Shown in pieces: positions 33,135 through 45,661 of a stretch of DNA of 64,000 nt. How positions within the stretch are numbered: position 1 is the stretch's first letter; the number at the start of each line of letters is the position of its first letter. The notes under the pieces were generated by a model that made no database searches, had not been told where the DNA came from, and saw only the letters and a list, made by a program, of their open reading frames with translations. This stretch comes from Mauremys mutica (taxonomy: Eukaryota; Chordata; Testudines; Geoemydidae), in NCBI RefSeq assembly GCF_020497125.1, contig NC_059073.1:142299012-142363011 (forward strand), in the 5' to 3' direction. The position numbers and the translations under genes are program-made.

Positions 33135-33850
33135 TTTCACTTTTTTTCTTCCTTGCATTAATCCCATCAAATGGGGTCCACTCTAAGAGGCCATTTCAGT
33201 GCCACACCCTCTTTCACACCACATGCTAACATGGCTTCCTTTATGACTTCTCACCATTTCTTCTTGGCTCGACCTTTCTGTCTTTTTTTCTTCTTCAGTC
33301 TTGATCTGCTGGACTCTCTTACCCACATAGTTGTCTAGGACTGCCGTTTACGTGACCAAACCATCAGAGCCTGGATTCCCGTGATGTTTTTTGTTTAAGG
33401 GTGTTACTTTGAGCATACCTCACATGGTTTTTCTTGCTTACACCAGCCACCCATCTCAACATTCACAATTCTGTGGAGCAGACCATTTGCACCTGTGTCT
33501 TCTTGTTGCCCCACTCTCAGCACTATACATTAAAACTGGAAGGGCCACCATTGAATAGACTTCCCCTTTTAATCATATTGATATCTTCCTGTCACATGAT
33601 ATACCACTTATCTCTCTCCATGTGAGCCAGGCATTTGTTATCGTAGCTCTAATCTCATTTTCCACTTCCTCATTTTCCTGGAATCTGGAACCCAGATACC
33701 TGAAGCCGTGTTTTTGGTATTGCCTGAGCATTATACTTCAGTGTTCACATTGTTGAAATTACATACAATATTCTCTGGTTTTCCTCTGCTTATTTTGAGA
33801 CCAGATTTCTCCAATAGGGTCTACTAGGCCGTTTCACTGCATAGTCAAAT
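33135..33850 (-). pseudogene. Decayed RTE-type LINE, 3' end of the ORF
   Basis: On the minus strand a broken frame contains GFRYLGSRFQENEEVENEIR, then NAWLTWREISGISCDRKISI (followed by a stop) and LKGEVYS, then YSAESGA. This order (F-YLGS, a long acidic stretch with ..EI..RI, W..WREISG..CDRK-P, LK-K-Y, Y-AE-W/A) is the C-terminal part of RTE-clade LINEs such as BovB. The left end 'ttccttgcattaatcccatc' + 'aaatggggt' matches the short RTE 3' end. Stops and shifts show it is dead. It is distinct from all CR1 copies here. Confidence 0.75.
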
Positions 33851-33984
33851 TAAGTATTAACATGTGACACGGTTTGCTTTCCTAGACCAATCACATATGC
33901 CAAAAGAAGCAGATCAGAGCCGGGACTCAGTGAAGTGTGTCATGTCCTGGCTTATTGTTAGTATGTAAGGTAAGCATCTGTTTT

Positions 33985-34260
33985 ACAGGTGAGGAAGCTG
34001 CGGCATAGGATGAGTAAGTGATTTGCCCAAGGTCACAGAATCAGGACTAGAACCCATGTGTTTTTAATCCCACTCTCAGTTATAAACACCAAATCACACT
34101 TCTTCCAAGAGCTGAGACCAGAAGCTATGAGTTCTGACTCCCAAGTCCCTGCTTTTACCACTAGACCACACTCCCTTCCAGACCTGGGATTAGAATCCAG
34201 GGGTCTGGACACCCATGTCCTCTGTGTTCTAACTACTAGATACCTCTTCTTCCTGCAGTC
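33985..34260 (-). repeat. MIR-derived segment with three ~70-bp tandem-like units
   Basis: 33985-34060 is a MIR core on the complement ('ttgcccaaggtcacagaatc'). It is followed by repeated units, each with 'agaYccagg/agctatg...tctgaM', 'taMcactaga' and 'cttcc', starting near 34010, 34109 and 34180. The distal part of the SINE seems to have been duplicated in tandem. Confidence 0.55.
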
Positions 34261-34554
34261 TTAAAAAAATCTCATTACATACACTCATTACGTGCTAATT
34301 AGAAACTATTGTTAAACTTGCCTTCTGAAAAAGGTATCCACTGAAAGTAATAGGTTTATGCTGACGGGTTGCAGGGTTTCGGAATGAAATTGTAACCTTC
34401 TCTCTGCTCATGTGATTGTGGTGTGGTTTTCCATTATATACAGTCATGGAAAATTAATCTAAATATTCGCTCTTTTCCTGGAACTAACAGGTCGGTAGCC
34501 AAAAGCTCCACTGATCATCTGCTCATCAACTTACAGAGCTGCAACAGAACAGAG

Positions 34555-34622
34555 TGCTCATTACTCTCTCTTAACTCTCTCTCTTTCTCTCTCTATATAT
34601 ATACACACATTCTCTCTCTCTG
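34555..34622 (+). repeat. (TC)n / (TA)n simple repeat
   Basis: 'tctctctctttctctctcta' then 'tatatatacacacattctct', an impure microsatellite of about 65 bp. Confidence 0.85.
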
Positions 34623-35104
34623 GCATTGTTTTCTTGAATTCTTTCCTGCAGGATCAATATTCCTGAAGAGGGAAGGATAGCCAGCTCATAAAACACAGCA
34701 AGCCAGCCATCAATATACCAGGGACCATTCTAACCAGACAGAACTGAGTTCACTCCTTCAAGCTCTGTATGCACTGAACTCACTTTAAAGCCAATGGAAG
34801 TCCTGCAGACAAAGGGCCTGTGGGATTGGGACTTGTGTCTCATTTAACAGGAGACCAGTGGAAGAAAGTTAAGAGACTATGCAGGGATGAAGAATGTGGT
34901 TTGTGACAAGGGCCTCCTGAGGAGATGGCACTGTTAATGTATAGTTTACACCCTAAACAGGTTTAGACTGAAGGAAAGGGGAGTGGGAGTGGGAGTGACT
35001 GATTAAATTAGCTATCATGCAGTAACCTTAAAGTGCCGGTTTGCATTACGCCCCCTTTACATCACTCTGGTAGCATGAAAGGGCATGAAACATAGGCTAA
35101 AGTA

Positions 35105-35320
35105 GCAACCCTTGTAGCCTAGTGGCTAGAGCACTGTACTGGGACTCAGGAAATCCAGTTTCTCTTCCTAGCTCTGCTGCTGGGTGACCTTGTGCAACTC
35201 ACTTCCTTGATCAGTACCTCAGTTTCCCCATCTGCAAAATGGGGATAATGATCATGACCTCCTTTGTAGAGCAAGTTGAAATCTACTGATGAAAAGCTCT
35301 TTTTAAGAGGTAGATATCAC
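35105..35320 (+). repeat. MIR-type SINE
   Basis: 'gtagcctagtggctagagca', 'gctctgctgctgggtgacct', 'cagtttccccatctgcaaaa' and 'tggggataatgatc' make this the best preserved MIR of the window. Confidence 0.8.
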
Positions 35321-36419
35321 ATTGAAAGAAGACCGTCTACACAGGCTTTTGAACTACTTTAGTTAAATCAGTTTACGTTAGACTGGTGCAATTTCTTGGC
35401 CTAGGCAAGACCAAACTGAGGCCATCATTTACAAGTACAAATTCACCATACAAAAACATGGTCTTTTATGAACCAGTCTGCAATAAGCCCTCTCCTAATC
35501 ACCAGCATCAGGCCAGGAGCTCTTCTCCCCAAGCATCAAACTTTATCTTCTTTCCCTGTGTATATATTTCCTAAAACAGCAGCCACTTTCTTTAGTGTTT
35601 TTAGAACAGTGTAACTGGTTAACGGTCAAATGTGTGTGACTAGCAGAGGGGTCCCGAACTGGTTTATTGGCAAACACCTGAATCCATGAGCCATCCACTT
35701 CCTCTTGTCATTATCTGAATCTTCCCCCAGCTTGTTCAGCCAGAGTGTAACAGAAGATGTTTAGTGGGGCTACAGCCCCAAAGCAGGTTCTGCCTCTTTA
35801 TGGCCCTGGTGTTAATCCTCATTAAAAAGGTTCATGATTTCTTGGGAAATTCAGCCCCATGGGAAAGGAATCGAGTGAATTTAAACAGAGATTTATGTTT
35901 GGTATCCAGCAGTCACTGTCCCACACCATGTTTATGTAGGAGTCTAATTGTGCTGAATGCTCCCATTTCTTTCTATGCAGGAGCAGGTCACAGAGTCTAA
36001 TAAACTACTGAGCTCCAAACAGCCTACTTCAGTCTTATTTCCAGGGTTTCAGCCACTGGTTAGGAGCAAATTTCCCCTCCCCCTTTTCTAAACAAGCATT
36101 AGCCTGGAGGAAAGTACTCCTTTCTGTCCAAATAAGGCCCATCAGAACTCTTGGTCTGGACTAGACCTTGTTCTGCAGTGTCTCTGTCACCCCTGTTAAC
36201 TGCAGCCAGATGCAAAGAGGATGCAATTCATCCCCGTGCAGAGGGCCAACACAAGGCCTAGGCCTTGTTCACAAACATAAAGACAACTAAAACCCTTTTG
36301 ACTTATTCCATAGTCACCCATTTTGTGCTTAAATACAGTAATGCTGCTGGACTCCGTCAACTCAGATTTTAGGGCCAGATCCCCAGCTGGTGTAAACTGA
36401 CTTCCGTGCAGTTCAGACA
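35321..36419. other. Intronic stretch, nothing assigned
   Basis: No repeat boundary or gene recognised. Confidence 0.4.
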
Positions 36420-36700
36420 TCCAGCCCTAAAATGTCTCATCTCTTGCATAACACAAGCCATAGGATTTCACCCAGTAATTCCTGCATCGAACCCATAATT
36501 CATGGATGAACTAGAGTGAATCTTCTAGGACGACATCCAGCTTGATTCAAAACTTCCCAGTGATGAGGAGTTTACTTTATCCCTTAATTACTCCAATAAT
36601 TTATCACTGTCATTTTTAAAATGGCAACTAATTTACAGTTTGAATGTTTCTGCCTTCGCCTTCCAGCCATTGGAGTTGGTTATGCTTTATGCTTAAAAAT
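36420..36700 (-). repeat. CR1-like tail
   Basis: 'catctcttgcataacacaag', 'ctaggacgacatccagcttg', 'gatgaggagtttactttatc' and 'gttggttatgctttatg' follow the tail family of 3311-4390. Diverged. Confidence 0.6.
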
Positions 36701-36869
36701 TCAACATCCTGCATCAATCTGGAAGCTCTTTTTTTACATCATGTGGTGTTTCTCTAAGAGTAGCTGCATCCAGTAAGACAGTAGGAAGGAAGACTAGAAC
36801 TTCCTAGAAGTGACACCAGTAATGCTGTGAAGATCAGCCAAATATGGCTACTGTAAAAGCAATCAGGCC

Positions 36870-36910
36870 TCTCTCTCTCTCTCCTTCTCTTTCCTTCTCT
36901 CTCTCTCTTG
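36870..36910 (+). repeat. (TC)n simple repeat
   Basis: 'cctctctctctctctctcct' and 'tctctttccttctctctctc', about 40 bp. Confidence 0.85.
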
Positions 36911-37204
36911 GTCCAGATGATCCATTTCACCCCAGTTCTACTGGCTCTGGTCAGTACCTGAGAAACGAGATTGATTCTCATGCTCGGATTTGGCTACGTG
37001 ACAGCCTGTGATGTGCTGTTTCACTTTTCATAAGCAATGGAGTTTGCTCTGCTGCCCTTAGCCAATGTTTTCTTTTCATGCTAGCATTGGTAGGTTCCCA
37101 GCTGGGTTGAAGCTGCAAAATGTAGACCCAGATCTCAAGCACACCAGAGTTTGGCTGTGTGTGAATGAAGGGTTTTGGTTCAGACCCATCTCTCACTTGT
37201 AAAG

Positions 37205-37340
37205 CATTGTGTATTTACTATTTGTACTGTGGTAGCACCTAGGAACTCCAGTTAGGGACCAGAACCCCCTTGTGCTAGGCGTTGTACATACACACGAAAA
37301 GTCCTTGTACCGTAGGGCTTACATTACATGGTCCTAAACC
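37205..37340. repeat. Unnamed interspersed repeat ('gtgctaggYgYtgtaca' family)
   Basis: 'tactgtggtagcacctagga', 'cagttagggaccagaacccc', 'cttgtgctaggcgttgtaca' and 'gtaccgtagggcttacatta'. The same word order occurs at 9225-9320, 40090-40200, 41258-41342 and 42300-42375. I recognise it as widespread in turtles and crocodilians but cannot name it. Confidence 0.6.
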
Positions 37341-39280
37341 AAAGTGCTCTGGGGGCTGTCAAGGTGAAAGATGCTGTATACAAATACACTCCCATGACAC
37401 ATATCCTTGGACTAGCTTTTTAGCAAACTAATGTAACTAAGCTAGTTTCCTTGCAACCTTTTGCTTTTTTAGAATCCCATGAAAAGTCTGAGAACCCACA
37501 TTATGTTAATAATTTTAAAGTATTGGTTTTACATCTGCCATTTATTATAGACAGGTGTCTTATGTCAACAAAAGCATCAATTGCAAAGCAGTAGAAGAAA
37601 CTCCCTCCCCCTAGGTGTCTTGGTCTTAGGTTTGTTTGAACCAAGCAAGATAAAATAAGTACAAATCCAAACCATTACCCAGAATTTGAACTGAATCCAA
37701 ACCAAACCTCTTCTGGGACATCAAAAGTTTAGTTAACTTTTTATCCTATTTTCCTTCTTATTTTGCCAAAATTTTAGATGAATGCTGATCAGCTGTGGAG
37801 GAAACCTCTTACCCTGATCCATTCTCCCATCCATCTGTAATACACTAACCATCTTCCCATTAAGATTCACTTGTCACTGGGTTGGATACTGTGCTTATGA
37901 CCTCCACTGGGATAAATTGATGTAGCTTCAATGGAAGCATGCCAGTTTATACCAGGGAGGAGCTTCAACTGATCACTAATTTGAAGTGCACTTTTTACAT
38001 GCTAGAAATGCAGGTAATTTGAACCTTATTTAGGGCCTGATCCAAAGCCCATTGAGGTCAATGGAAATCTTTCCCTTTGCTCCAAAGGCACTTTGGGTCA
38101 GACTTTTAATATATCATTTATTGAATGCCCAAGGTGAATGGAATGCCATGGAAAATGTTCTCCGGGTTCTTAAAAATGACACTTAGTACGAGGCCCTGTA
38201 TTCTGTAATGAGAGCCATATGGAGGGGGTTTCAGTGCAGGGATATTTTATCTTGAAATAAAACAGTTGTAACAGTTGCCTGCTGACCAGAAGACGTGGAG
38301 GTAGCCATATGATGACTGTACTTTCTGCACAGGCATTGTTTCCAGGCATTACAGAGCACCCTCAGCCCAGAGATTGAACTCTCTTGGAAAGGCTGGCTCA
38401 CAAATCCTAGAAGCTGGTTTCCTAAAACTGTCTCCAGATGCCATGATGTGATTTCAAAGTGCAGTGCCGCCAGTTCAAATCAGTGAACCAGGCACGTTTC
38501 GAACATTCAGAGTCCGATCATGTGCCAGGAGCCAGGCTAGCTCCTGAACAGATTTAGGGGCCTGGAGCAAGGAAACTCCATGAATCCAAAAACTCAACGA
38601 TCCTTCCTTCCCCTAGACTGCAGAGTCGTGGCCTATCCAATAATAGCATCTCCTCTGGTTGTGCTCTCTGGCCAGCATAGCCACTCACCTACTCTAGTCC
38701 ACACCCAGTATCCCCACTTCAGTGCCTCTGTGAAGAGGAACTCTGTTGAGCACCATGTGCAAAGGCTCCCAGCCTTGTGACCCCCCCTCCCTATGCAGCA
38801 GAGCGGCACAGGATTTGCTGCAGGCGAGGCTCTCTACAGCTGCAGAGCAGGTGGCAAGATTTCTTCTTACAGTTCTGGTGCCAAGCAAAATGCCAATTGG
38901 CCACCCCAGGGTCTGGAGACACTATGCTGCTTTTGGATCCACTGAATCTTGACTGTACTGCCCCCACGCATCGCTCCCAGAGATGTTTGTGGAAGTTCCA
39001 CCCATGGACTGAGTTCAAATCAAGCTACAGAGCTCCAAAGTGTGGATCCAGGGGAAGAGTTTTTTGCCCATACAATTTAGCCTAGGATTCCCTCAACCTT
39101 CCCAATGTGCGTACCTAGCTTTTAATGTTAGCTACATTCTAGTCAATGACCTGTTTCCAGAAATGAGCAATAAGGGTTGCATCTATTTAACACCTGCCTA
39201 TGTTCATTTCATGACCCGTAGATCCAACAACTTTTTGTGCTTCCTTTTGAAATCAGAAATCAAATCACAGTTCTATAGCC
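37341..39280. other. Intronic stretch, nothing assigned
   Basis: About 1.9 kb without recognised repeats or gene signal. The 38580-39090 part is less AT-rich and has overlapping open frames on both strands, none with a recognisable domain. Confidence 0.4.
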
Positions 39281-39360
<80 letters not shown>

Positions 39361-39362
39361 TC
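39281..39362 (+). repeat. (CTTT)n tetranucleotide microsatellite, about 20 pure units
   Basis: 82 bp of uninterrupted CTTT units. It makes a chance frame of repeating FLSF residues at 39040-39396, which is not a gene. The purity suggests length polymorphism. Confidence 0.95.
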
Positions 39363-40089
39363 ATCCAACAGAGTAATGGGGAATATTGTTTATTAAAAGT
39401 TTTAATAACTAATAAACCCGGCAAAATAGTATTAAGGTCAAACCTTTTTAATATCTCTTTAAAAACTGAGGAATACAGAAGCCAGTCCCACTACGTTATG
39501 ATCTTAAGAAGTTGATGTTTTTCCAGGTGGTTATTTCCAGGTTGATATAAAACCAGGGCAAAGAGACACACATTTCATCTCTACTTAAGAAAAATGTATT
39601 TTATCTTTATCTTTATCTTGCTCTTCAACCTTATCAGGTTATTACCACGGAAAGCACATAACTTTACATGCTTTCAGGCTACTTCCCTTTCCCAAATTAA
39701 CTTTCTATTTGTGCAGCTGCATGAACATCACCTAAAACAGCTGGAATAATAGATAGCAAGGCAGATACTAAAAAAGGTGACAACCCAAGTGTAAACGCTC
39801 AGATACTATGGTGATGGGAGCCAATACAGTAAGATAGATGGAGGGGAGAGAAAAATACTACAGCATTACAGAGCAATGGCCCAAACCATGCTGTGCTGAA
39901 TGTAGCATTTAAAGTCAATATTACAGAAGACCCCATACAGATCCACACAGATGGACGCTTGTGTCTATGCAGAGCCCCACCAAATGAGATACTGCATGGG
40001 TGTAAGAGTCTGACTACACAGTTCAGAGTGCAGGATCAGGACCGCAGAGTGTAGCATTTATAGTAAGGGTGTGGCAGAAGATGCTACTA
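39363..40089. other. Intronic stretch, nothing assigned
   Basis: AT-rich unassigned sequence; 'ttatctttatctttatctt' near 39600 is a short TTTATC repeat. Confidence 0.4.
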
Positions 40090-40310
40090 TTATTGTTTTT
40101 ATTACGGGGTGCCTGGAAGGCCCAGCAAACACTTCAGGTCCCATTGTGCCAGGTGCTGTATACACATAGAATAAATGGCAGCCGCTGCCCCCAGGCACTT
40201 AGAGTTCAAATGGACCAGGCAGATAAAGGGCAGGAGGGTCAACAGAGACATCAAGTGATGTGTCCAAGGTTGCACAGAGCTTTGAGACCCTTGGACTAAG
40301 GTGCTGTAGA
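40090..40310. repeat. Unnamed interspersed repeat, longest copy
   Basis: 'cattgtgccaggtgctgtat', 'ggcagccgctgcccccaggc' and 'acttagagttcaaatggacc', then a MIR-like end 'gtgtccaaggttgcacagag'. It suggests the unnamed family is itself SINE-like. Confidence 0.5.
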
Positions 40311-41159
40311 AGTGCCAATTATGGTGCCATTATTTGGATGGAGCATTCACTGTTTTTCTGCAGCCATGCTTTCCAGCCCAATCAAGGGTGGACAAATGCT
40401 CTCTAATTAAAGGAGAGAGATTGTCACCAAACGTGGAGACACCAACAACCCACTGAGCCTCCATAGAGTCCGGTTTAATTCTCGGCTGCTTCCACACAGA
40501 CCTTTACACACACACGTGCTAGCAGCCATGCACTATTAACACCACCATAAGTGACAATCAAAAGTCTTGGCCAAGCAAATCCTCCCTGCATGTAACTTCT
40601 GGGCATTCTGCAAGCTGAGGGCTTGCAGGGTGAGGCAGCTGTCTCTTAAGATGAGACTTCCTCGCTTTCTTTGGGAGCATCTGAGTGCTTTGCTATTCTG
40701 GTGCAGTGCTGGCTGGTTCAATGCCAAAGCACCTAGCAGAAAAAGGGGAAGGAGCAGGAATGCTACAAGGAGAGGAATTCAGACTGCCCTGTGCCTGAAA
40801 GCAATGCTGTCTAGAAAAACAATGAAACACTAGAGTGAATTACCACCTCAATTTTTGCTGACCTGACTGAATTTCTGACCTTAATATGTATCCCTATTAC
40901 TTCAGTTGTCTCTGCTAAGGCTCATCTGTGATTCTGTCCCCTGAAGCATTGCAGCTGCAGAAAGGGAAATAAAACATAGCCGAGTAGTTGACAAGAGCAA
41001 CCCTTTAACTCAAGGCTTGTTATCTAGATTCATGAATTATGCCAGTCTAGCTACTGTCTCCCTGCTAGAAACACAGATGGAATTTGCTCCTCTTATATTC
41101 AAAGCCATGTTGCTGAGGTACCTATATAAGCTTTTCCTGGTATGATGAAAGGCAGTCTT
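40311..41159. other. Intronic stretch, nothing assigned
   Basis: No repeat boundary or gene recognised. Confidence 0.4.
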
Positions 41160-41480
41160 GTATTTGACACTGCTGTGGGACTGAGGAGACATAGGTTAAA
41201 TTCCTGTCCCTGCCAGAGACTCCTACTGTAGGCTTGAACAAGTCACTTATTATTGTTTATTATTTATATTACTGTAGTGCCTAGGAACCCTAGTCACTGA
41301 CCAGGACCTCAACATGCTAGGTGCTGTACAAACATTTAATCTCAGTGCCTCAGTTCCCCATCTGTAAAATGGGAATAATAATATTCCCTTCCTCCCACCC
41401 TGTGTCTGTCTTCTCTATTTACATTTTAAGCTCTTCAGGGCAGGGGCTGTCTCTTACTATGAGTGTATATATAATACCTA
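41160..41480 (+). repeat. MIR-type SINE split by the unnamed repeat (41258-41342)
   Basis: The MIR part 'aaattcctgtccctgccaga'...'ttgaacaagtcacttatt' stops at 41257 and resumes with 'ctcagtgcctcagttcccca' + 'tctgtaaaatggg' at 41341. The insert carries 'gactgaccaggacc'-type and 'atgctaggtgctgtacaaac' words. Confidence 0.6.
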
Positions 41481-41711
41481 GCACAAAGGGGTCCTGATTT
41501 CAAATGAGTACCTCTATACAGCATAAATTCATAGACTCCCAAGTGCTATTGCAATACAAATCCAAAAAAATGAAGAACTCAGTAATACAGAGTGGCTGCT
41601 CCTCCTGAGGGCTGTGCTTTGCACTGAGAGGGGTGCTGTCTGTTGAAGAGGCGTTCACCAACATAGCTGTCTGGAGGGGAAAATAAGGTTAGATTTCATA
41701 TTCAGACCAAA

Positions 41712-42060
41712 TATTCATAGACTTTAAGGCCAGAAGTGACCATCATGATCATCTTGTCTGACCTCCTGCACGTCACAGGCCACAGAACCTCACCCACCCA
41801 CTTCTCTAATAACCTCTGGCTGAGTTACTGGAGTCCTCAAATCTTGATTTAAAGACTTCAAGTTACAAAGAATCCACCATTACCTCTAGTTCAAACCAGC
41901 AAGTAACCCAGGCCCCATGCTGCAGAGGAAGGCAAACCCCACCTCCAATACCAACCCAGGGTCTCTGTCAATCTGACTGGGGGGAAAATGCTTTCCCAAC
42001 CCCAAGTAGGGTGTTCAGTTAGACCCTGAGCATGTGGGTGAGACCCACCATCATTATAGA
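41712..42060 (-). repeat. CR1-like tail
   Basis: 'cataga ctttaaggccagaag', 'gtctgacctcctgcacgtca', 'aaagacttcaagttacaaag' and 'ccctgagcatgtgggtgaga' match 49931-50318 along its length. Confidence 0.75.
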
Positions 42061-42235
42061 GAAAATAAATAAATAAATAAATAATGTGGTAGAACTGTAC
42101 TGCCTTATATTGTTTTTACATGTGGGAAGCATTCAGATATTATGGTGATGGACATCAATGTAAGTAGGTAGATAGATAGATGATAGATGATGGGGTGTCT
42201 GAGGATAGATTGATCGATTGATCAATAGATCTTCA
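42061..42235 (+). repeat. Microsatellites (AAAT)n and (GATA)n
   Basis: 'aaataaataaataaataaat' at 42063-42083 abuts the CR1-like tail. 'gtagatagatagatgataga' lies near 42168-42190. The element 42300-42375 after them is another copy of the unnamed repeat. Confidence 0.8.
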
Positions 42236-42375
42236 TCCAAACAATTTACCAGTTGAAATGACTAAGAACCAGGGAACAGTTCAGTGAATATTGGTATCAT
42301 TATTATTTATTTATTTGTATGGAGGTAGTGCCCAGCAGCCCCACTCTTGGAGCAGAACCCCACTGTTCTAGGTGC

Positions 42376-43344
42376 TAATGGGTCTTTGTGCGTTGCTTAC
42401 CCTACCATTCCGTTGGAGGCAGCCATGCTGTCCCATACTATAGGATTAAATAACTCCCTGTTTGGCTTGTGGTCACACTCGGGCAAGCACAAACCTCAGT
42501 GCTTCTGTGTCCATTATCAGTTTGTTAAATGCAAACCAAAAGCCGTGTTTATTTTAACATCCCGCTATTTGGTCTAAGCAGCATTTCCCACCATCACCAA
42601 ACACACACACACATACACATGCCATCAGCTTTTCATGTTTGCTCACAGGACTGTTAAAACATTCTCCAGCTCTCTTGTGAAATAGCATGGTAAATTTCCC
42701 CAGACTTCTCCTTGTCATTCGATCTGACAGTTCCTTCCCTAGGAGATGTTGGCTTCTCCCTCTTCTGTGCAGCTGCAAAAAGAGCCAAAGTCCATTCTGG
42801 GATGAAAACTGCCATCTGGCTTTTCCCAATCACAGCCATGGTGAGAGAAATGTTGAACAATGAGTTCTCTTCTGCAGTGAGACACACAAAGAACTTCCTC
42901 AGCCTGTTAATTCACTTGGAATAAGGAGAAAGCTTGTGAAGTTGTCCATTGCACCGAATGATCACCTGATGTAAATGGATGCAGTCAACTGAGCATCTGT
43001 TTATACCAGCTAAGGACATGGCCAATTCTTTATCCTTTTATTAAGGGATGGGAGAATTGAACTCTAAAGTTAGGCTCACAGAACACATAAGGGACATGTG
43101 GAATACGTCTTTAGTGGGACTTGAACTAAATACCTTCTGAGATCAAATAAGCTCCAGTACCTGAGCTGAAAAAAGACTCTCCAGTGGCCATTTGTAGAAG
43201 CACCACATATATTTTCTCAGATACTAGCCCACTAGAGAGAGAGTCCATGGAATGGATGTGTGTTGCCAGATACTCATTGATATGAATTTCAGTCCTTTTT
43301 TTTTTAAATGCCTGGAATGCTGACCCTTCCAGATCAGTTTTTTA
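42376..43344. other. Intronic stretch, nothing assigned
   Basis: Includes a short (CA)n at 42600-42618. No gene or repeat boundary recognised. Confidence 0.4.
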
Positions 43345-43905
43345 AGGGTGATTATTCCCCTCTACTTAGCAGCGGTGAGGCCACACCTGAAGTATTGTGT
43401 CCAGTTTGGGCCCCTCCCTACAGAAAGGATGTGGACAAATTGGAGAGTCCAGCGGAAGGCAATGAAAATGATTAGGAGGCTGGGGCACATGACTTACGAG
43501 GAGAGGCTGAGGGAACTGGGGTTATTTAGTCTGCAGAAGAGAAGAGTGAGGGGGGATTTGATAGCAGCCTTCAACTACCTGAAGGGGGGTTCCAAAGAGG
43601 ATAGAGCTCGGCTGTTCTGTGGTGACAAATGACAGAACAAGAAGCAATGGTCTCAAGTTGCAGTCGGGGGAGGTCTAGGTTGGATATTAGGAAACACTAT
43701 CTCACTAGGAGGGTGGTGAAGCATTGGAATGAGTTACCTAGGGAGGTGGTGGAATCTCCATCCTTAGAGGTTTTTAAGACCCGGCTTCACAAAGCCCTGG
43801 CTGGGATGAGTTAGTTGGTGTTGGTCCTGCTTTGAGCAGGGGATTGGACTAGATGACCTCCTGAGGTCTCTTTCAACCCTACTTTTCTGTGATTCTGTGA
43901 TGGGT
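43345..43905 (+). pseudogene. 5'-truncated CR1, C-terminal end of ORF2 and tail
   Basis: Two + frames (43348-43632 and 43629-43814) read the end of CR1 ORF2: ...[34 protein letters not shown], then [20 protein letters not shown] and [16 protein letters not shown]. They are separated by a shift at about 43620-43632. The 3' end is 'tttctgtgattctgtgat'. No RT catalytic motif is included. It is parallel in sequence to 48310-49305 but in the opposite orientation. Confidence 0.9.
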
Positions 43906-44260
43906 AGGTTTTGATGAATGTCTCGACTTGAAAAATGTTTGAAAAATAAGTTTTAAAATTGTCAAAATGTCCCATTTTGACATTTCGGAAACAACACATT
44001 CTGCTTTTCTGGTTCAAAATGACTTCTCCTTTTGAAATGTAAGCTAATTAGAGTTAAAAAAACTAAATATAAAAAATGGTCAACACTGAAATGAAACTTT
44101 TCAAAATTATCAGAACAAAATATTTCGACAGACCCCCCAAAATCATTTTGTTTTGTTTTTTAGTTCACAAAAAATTTGAAGATTTCAATTTTTTGTTCTG
44201 ATTTGGGTTTGGAAATTTTTTGGAATCATTAAAATTTTCACAGGATGGCAAAACCATTTC
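43906..44260. repeat. AT-rich 'aaaattttca' interspersed repeat, longest copy
   Basis: 'gtcaaaatgtcccattttga' + 'catttcggaaac' is a near-palindrome, followed by 'ttttgttctgatttgggttt' and 'ttaaaattttcacaggatgg'. It follows the CR1 3' end directly. Confidence 0.5.
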
Positions 44261-45658
44261 CCACCCAAGCAGTAATCTATTATCTGGTGCGGTATATTAG
44301 AAGCACTGGGGATTGTGACGGTTCTGAGATTTTATACCATTGTATCTCACAAGCTCCTATGGAGCCATTTGTGATTTAGATGGGTGTAACTGAGATAAAA
44401 AAGAGGCTGGAATATGACTGTTCCATAACCATGAAATCACTCACTGCCTATGAGAATTAATTTAATTCTGCTAGTCTCTGAAACAGAGACATGGACATAC
44501 TTAGCTCTGTTGTTAAGTAGGACAAGGTTGCAAGGATCTTTCATTTGATACCTTAAATCCACTGTACATATCCTGATCTTCAGTGGTGGTGAATACTCAC
44601 AACCAGCCTGTGAAATCAGGCCATAAATACTCCTGGATACTTTCTGTAAGAGATCATTGGTTGAAACTTTCCTTTCCCCATCAACTGGCAGATTGCTGCC
44701 CTCCCCCCTAGAGATCGCTGTGTTTTATTGTTGCTCTATGAATCCAAAGTGTGATAGAAATGCAGAACATTATTAATAATAGAGTCCATTTCTTGAAATA
44801 ATCTCCACTGGGGTTAAGTTTGCATTTTAATTACATTTTGAAAATCTAGTTGTGGTCACATTGGTCAGATACCCATGCAAACTCATCCACTGAAGTCAGT
44901 TGAATTACACCAGGGATTAATCTGAGTCATCGTGTTGGGATTATCTCTGAATAAAGAGCTCCAGATCTGCATGAGATATAAGATCTAGAAATATGAAGTG
45001 ACTAGCAAAAAAGGAAAAGTCTCAACTTTTAAAAACAATCTCAACATTCATAATTTTGATGCCTGCATGAACAGAATACCAATGAGGCTAGCAGATCTAG
45101 CCGCAAGTCCTCCTGTGTAATTAGAAACGCTCTGTAGACAGGAAACAGCAGCTTACAAACTCGCTCGTATTCAGATGAGTAAATGACATCAGCATCTGTT
45201 GCCATTTTCCTTCCACCTCCCACCATACTCACGGGGGGATTTCTGCTGACTTAGCTCCTTTTCATATATTTTTGCAAAGTAGAAGCATTTATTGTTGTGT
45301 TTACACAGCTGAAGCTCACACAGCACATTCTGCCTTTATTCATGGATTCAGCAGGCATCAGTCTATATGGAGAACATGGCTGCTGGGTCTCAAAATGAAA
45401 GCACGTTCTAGCCTAAATTTGCCAGGGTTCCTTGCTTTCACTCCTTAGTCTTTCCGTACGACTTCTCCAAATCCAGGACCATGCTCCCTACTGCTTTACA
45501 CAGTCAAGACATAGGGCAAATATTAACTAGCTCAGGTCCTGGAGCAGTAAGTCGTGCCAGCACATGCTTCAGCATGCACTGTACAAGCCTGTCTGGAACC
45601 CTGGGTAATTATTCAGCTTCACTGCTGCAGAACCTTGGCTAGGTAGATTAAGGCTAGC
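44261..45658. other. Intronic stretch, nothing assigned
   Basis: No repeat boundary or gene recognised in 1.4 kb. Confidence 0.4.
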
Positions 45659-45661
45659 TCA

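Noticed and set aside
39040..39396. 118-codon frame with repeating FLSF
   Set aside because: Translation of the CTTT microsatellite.
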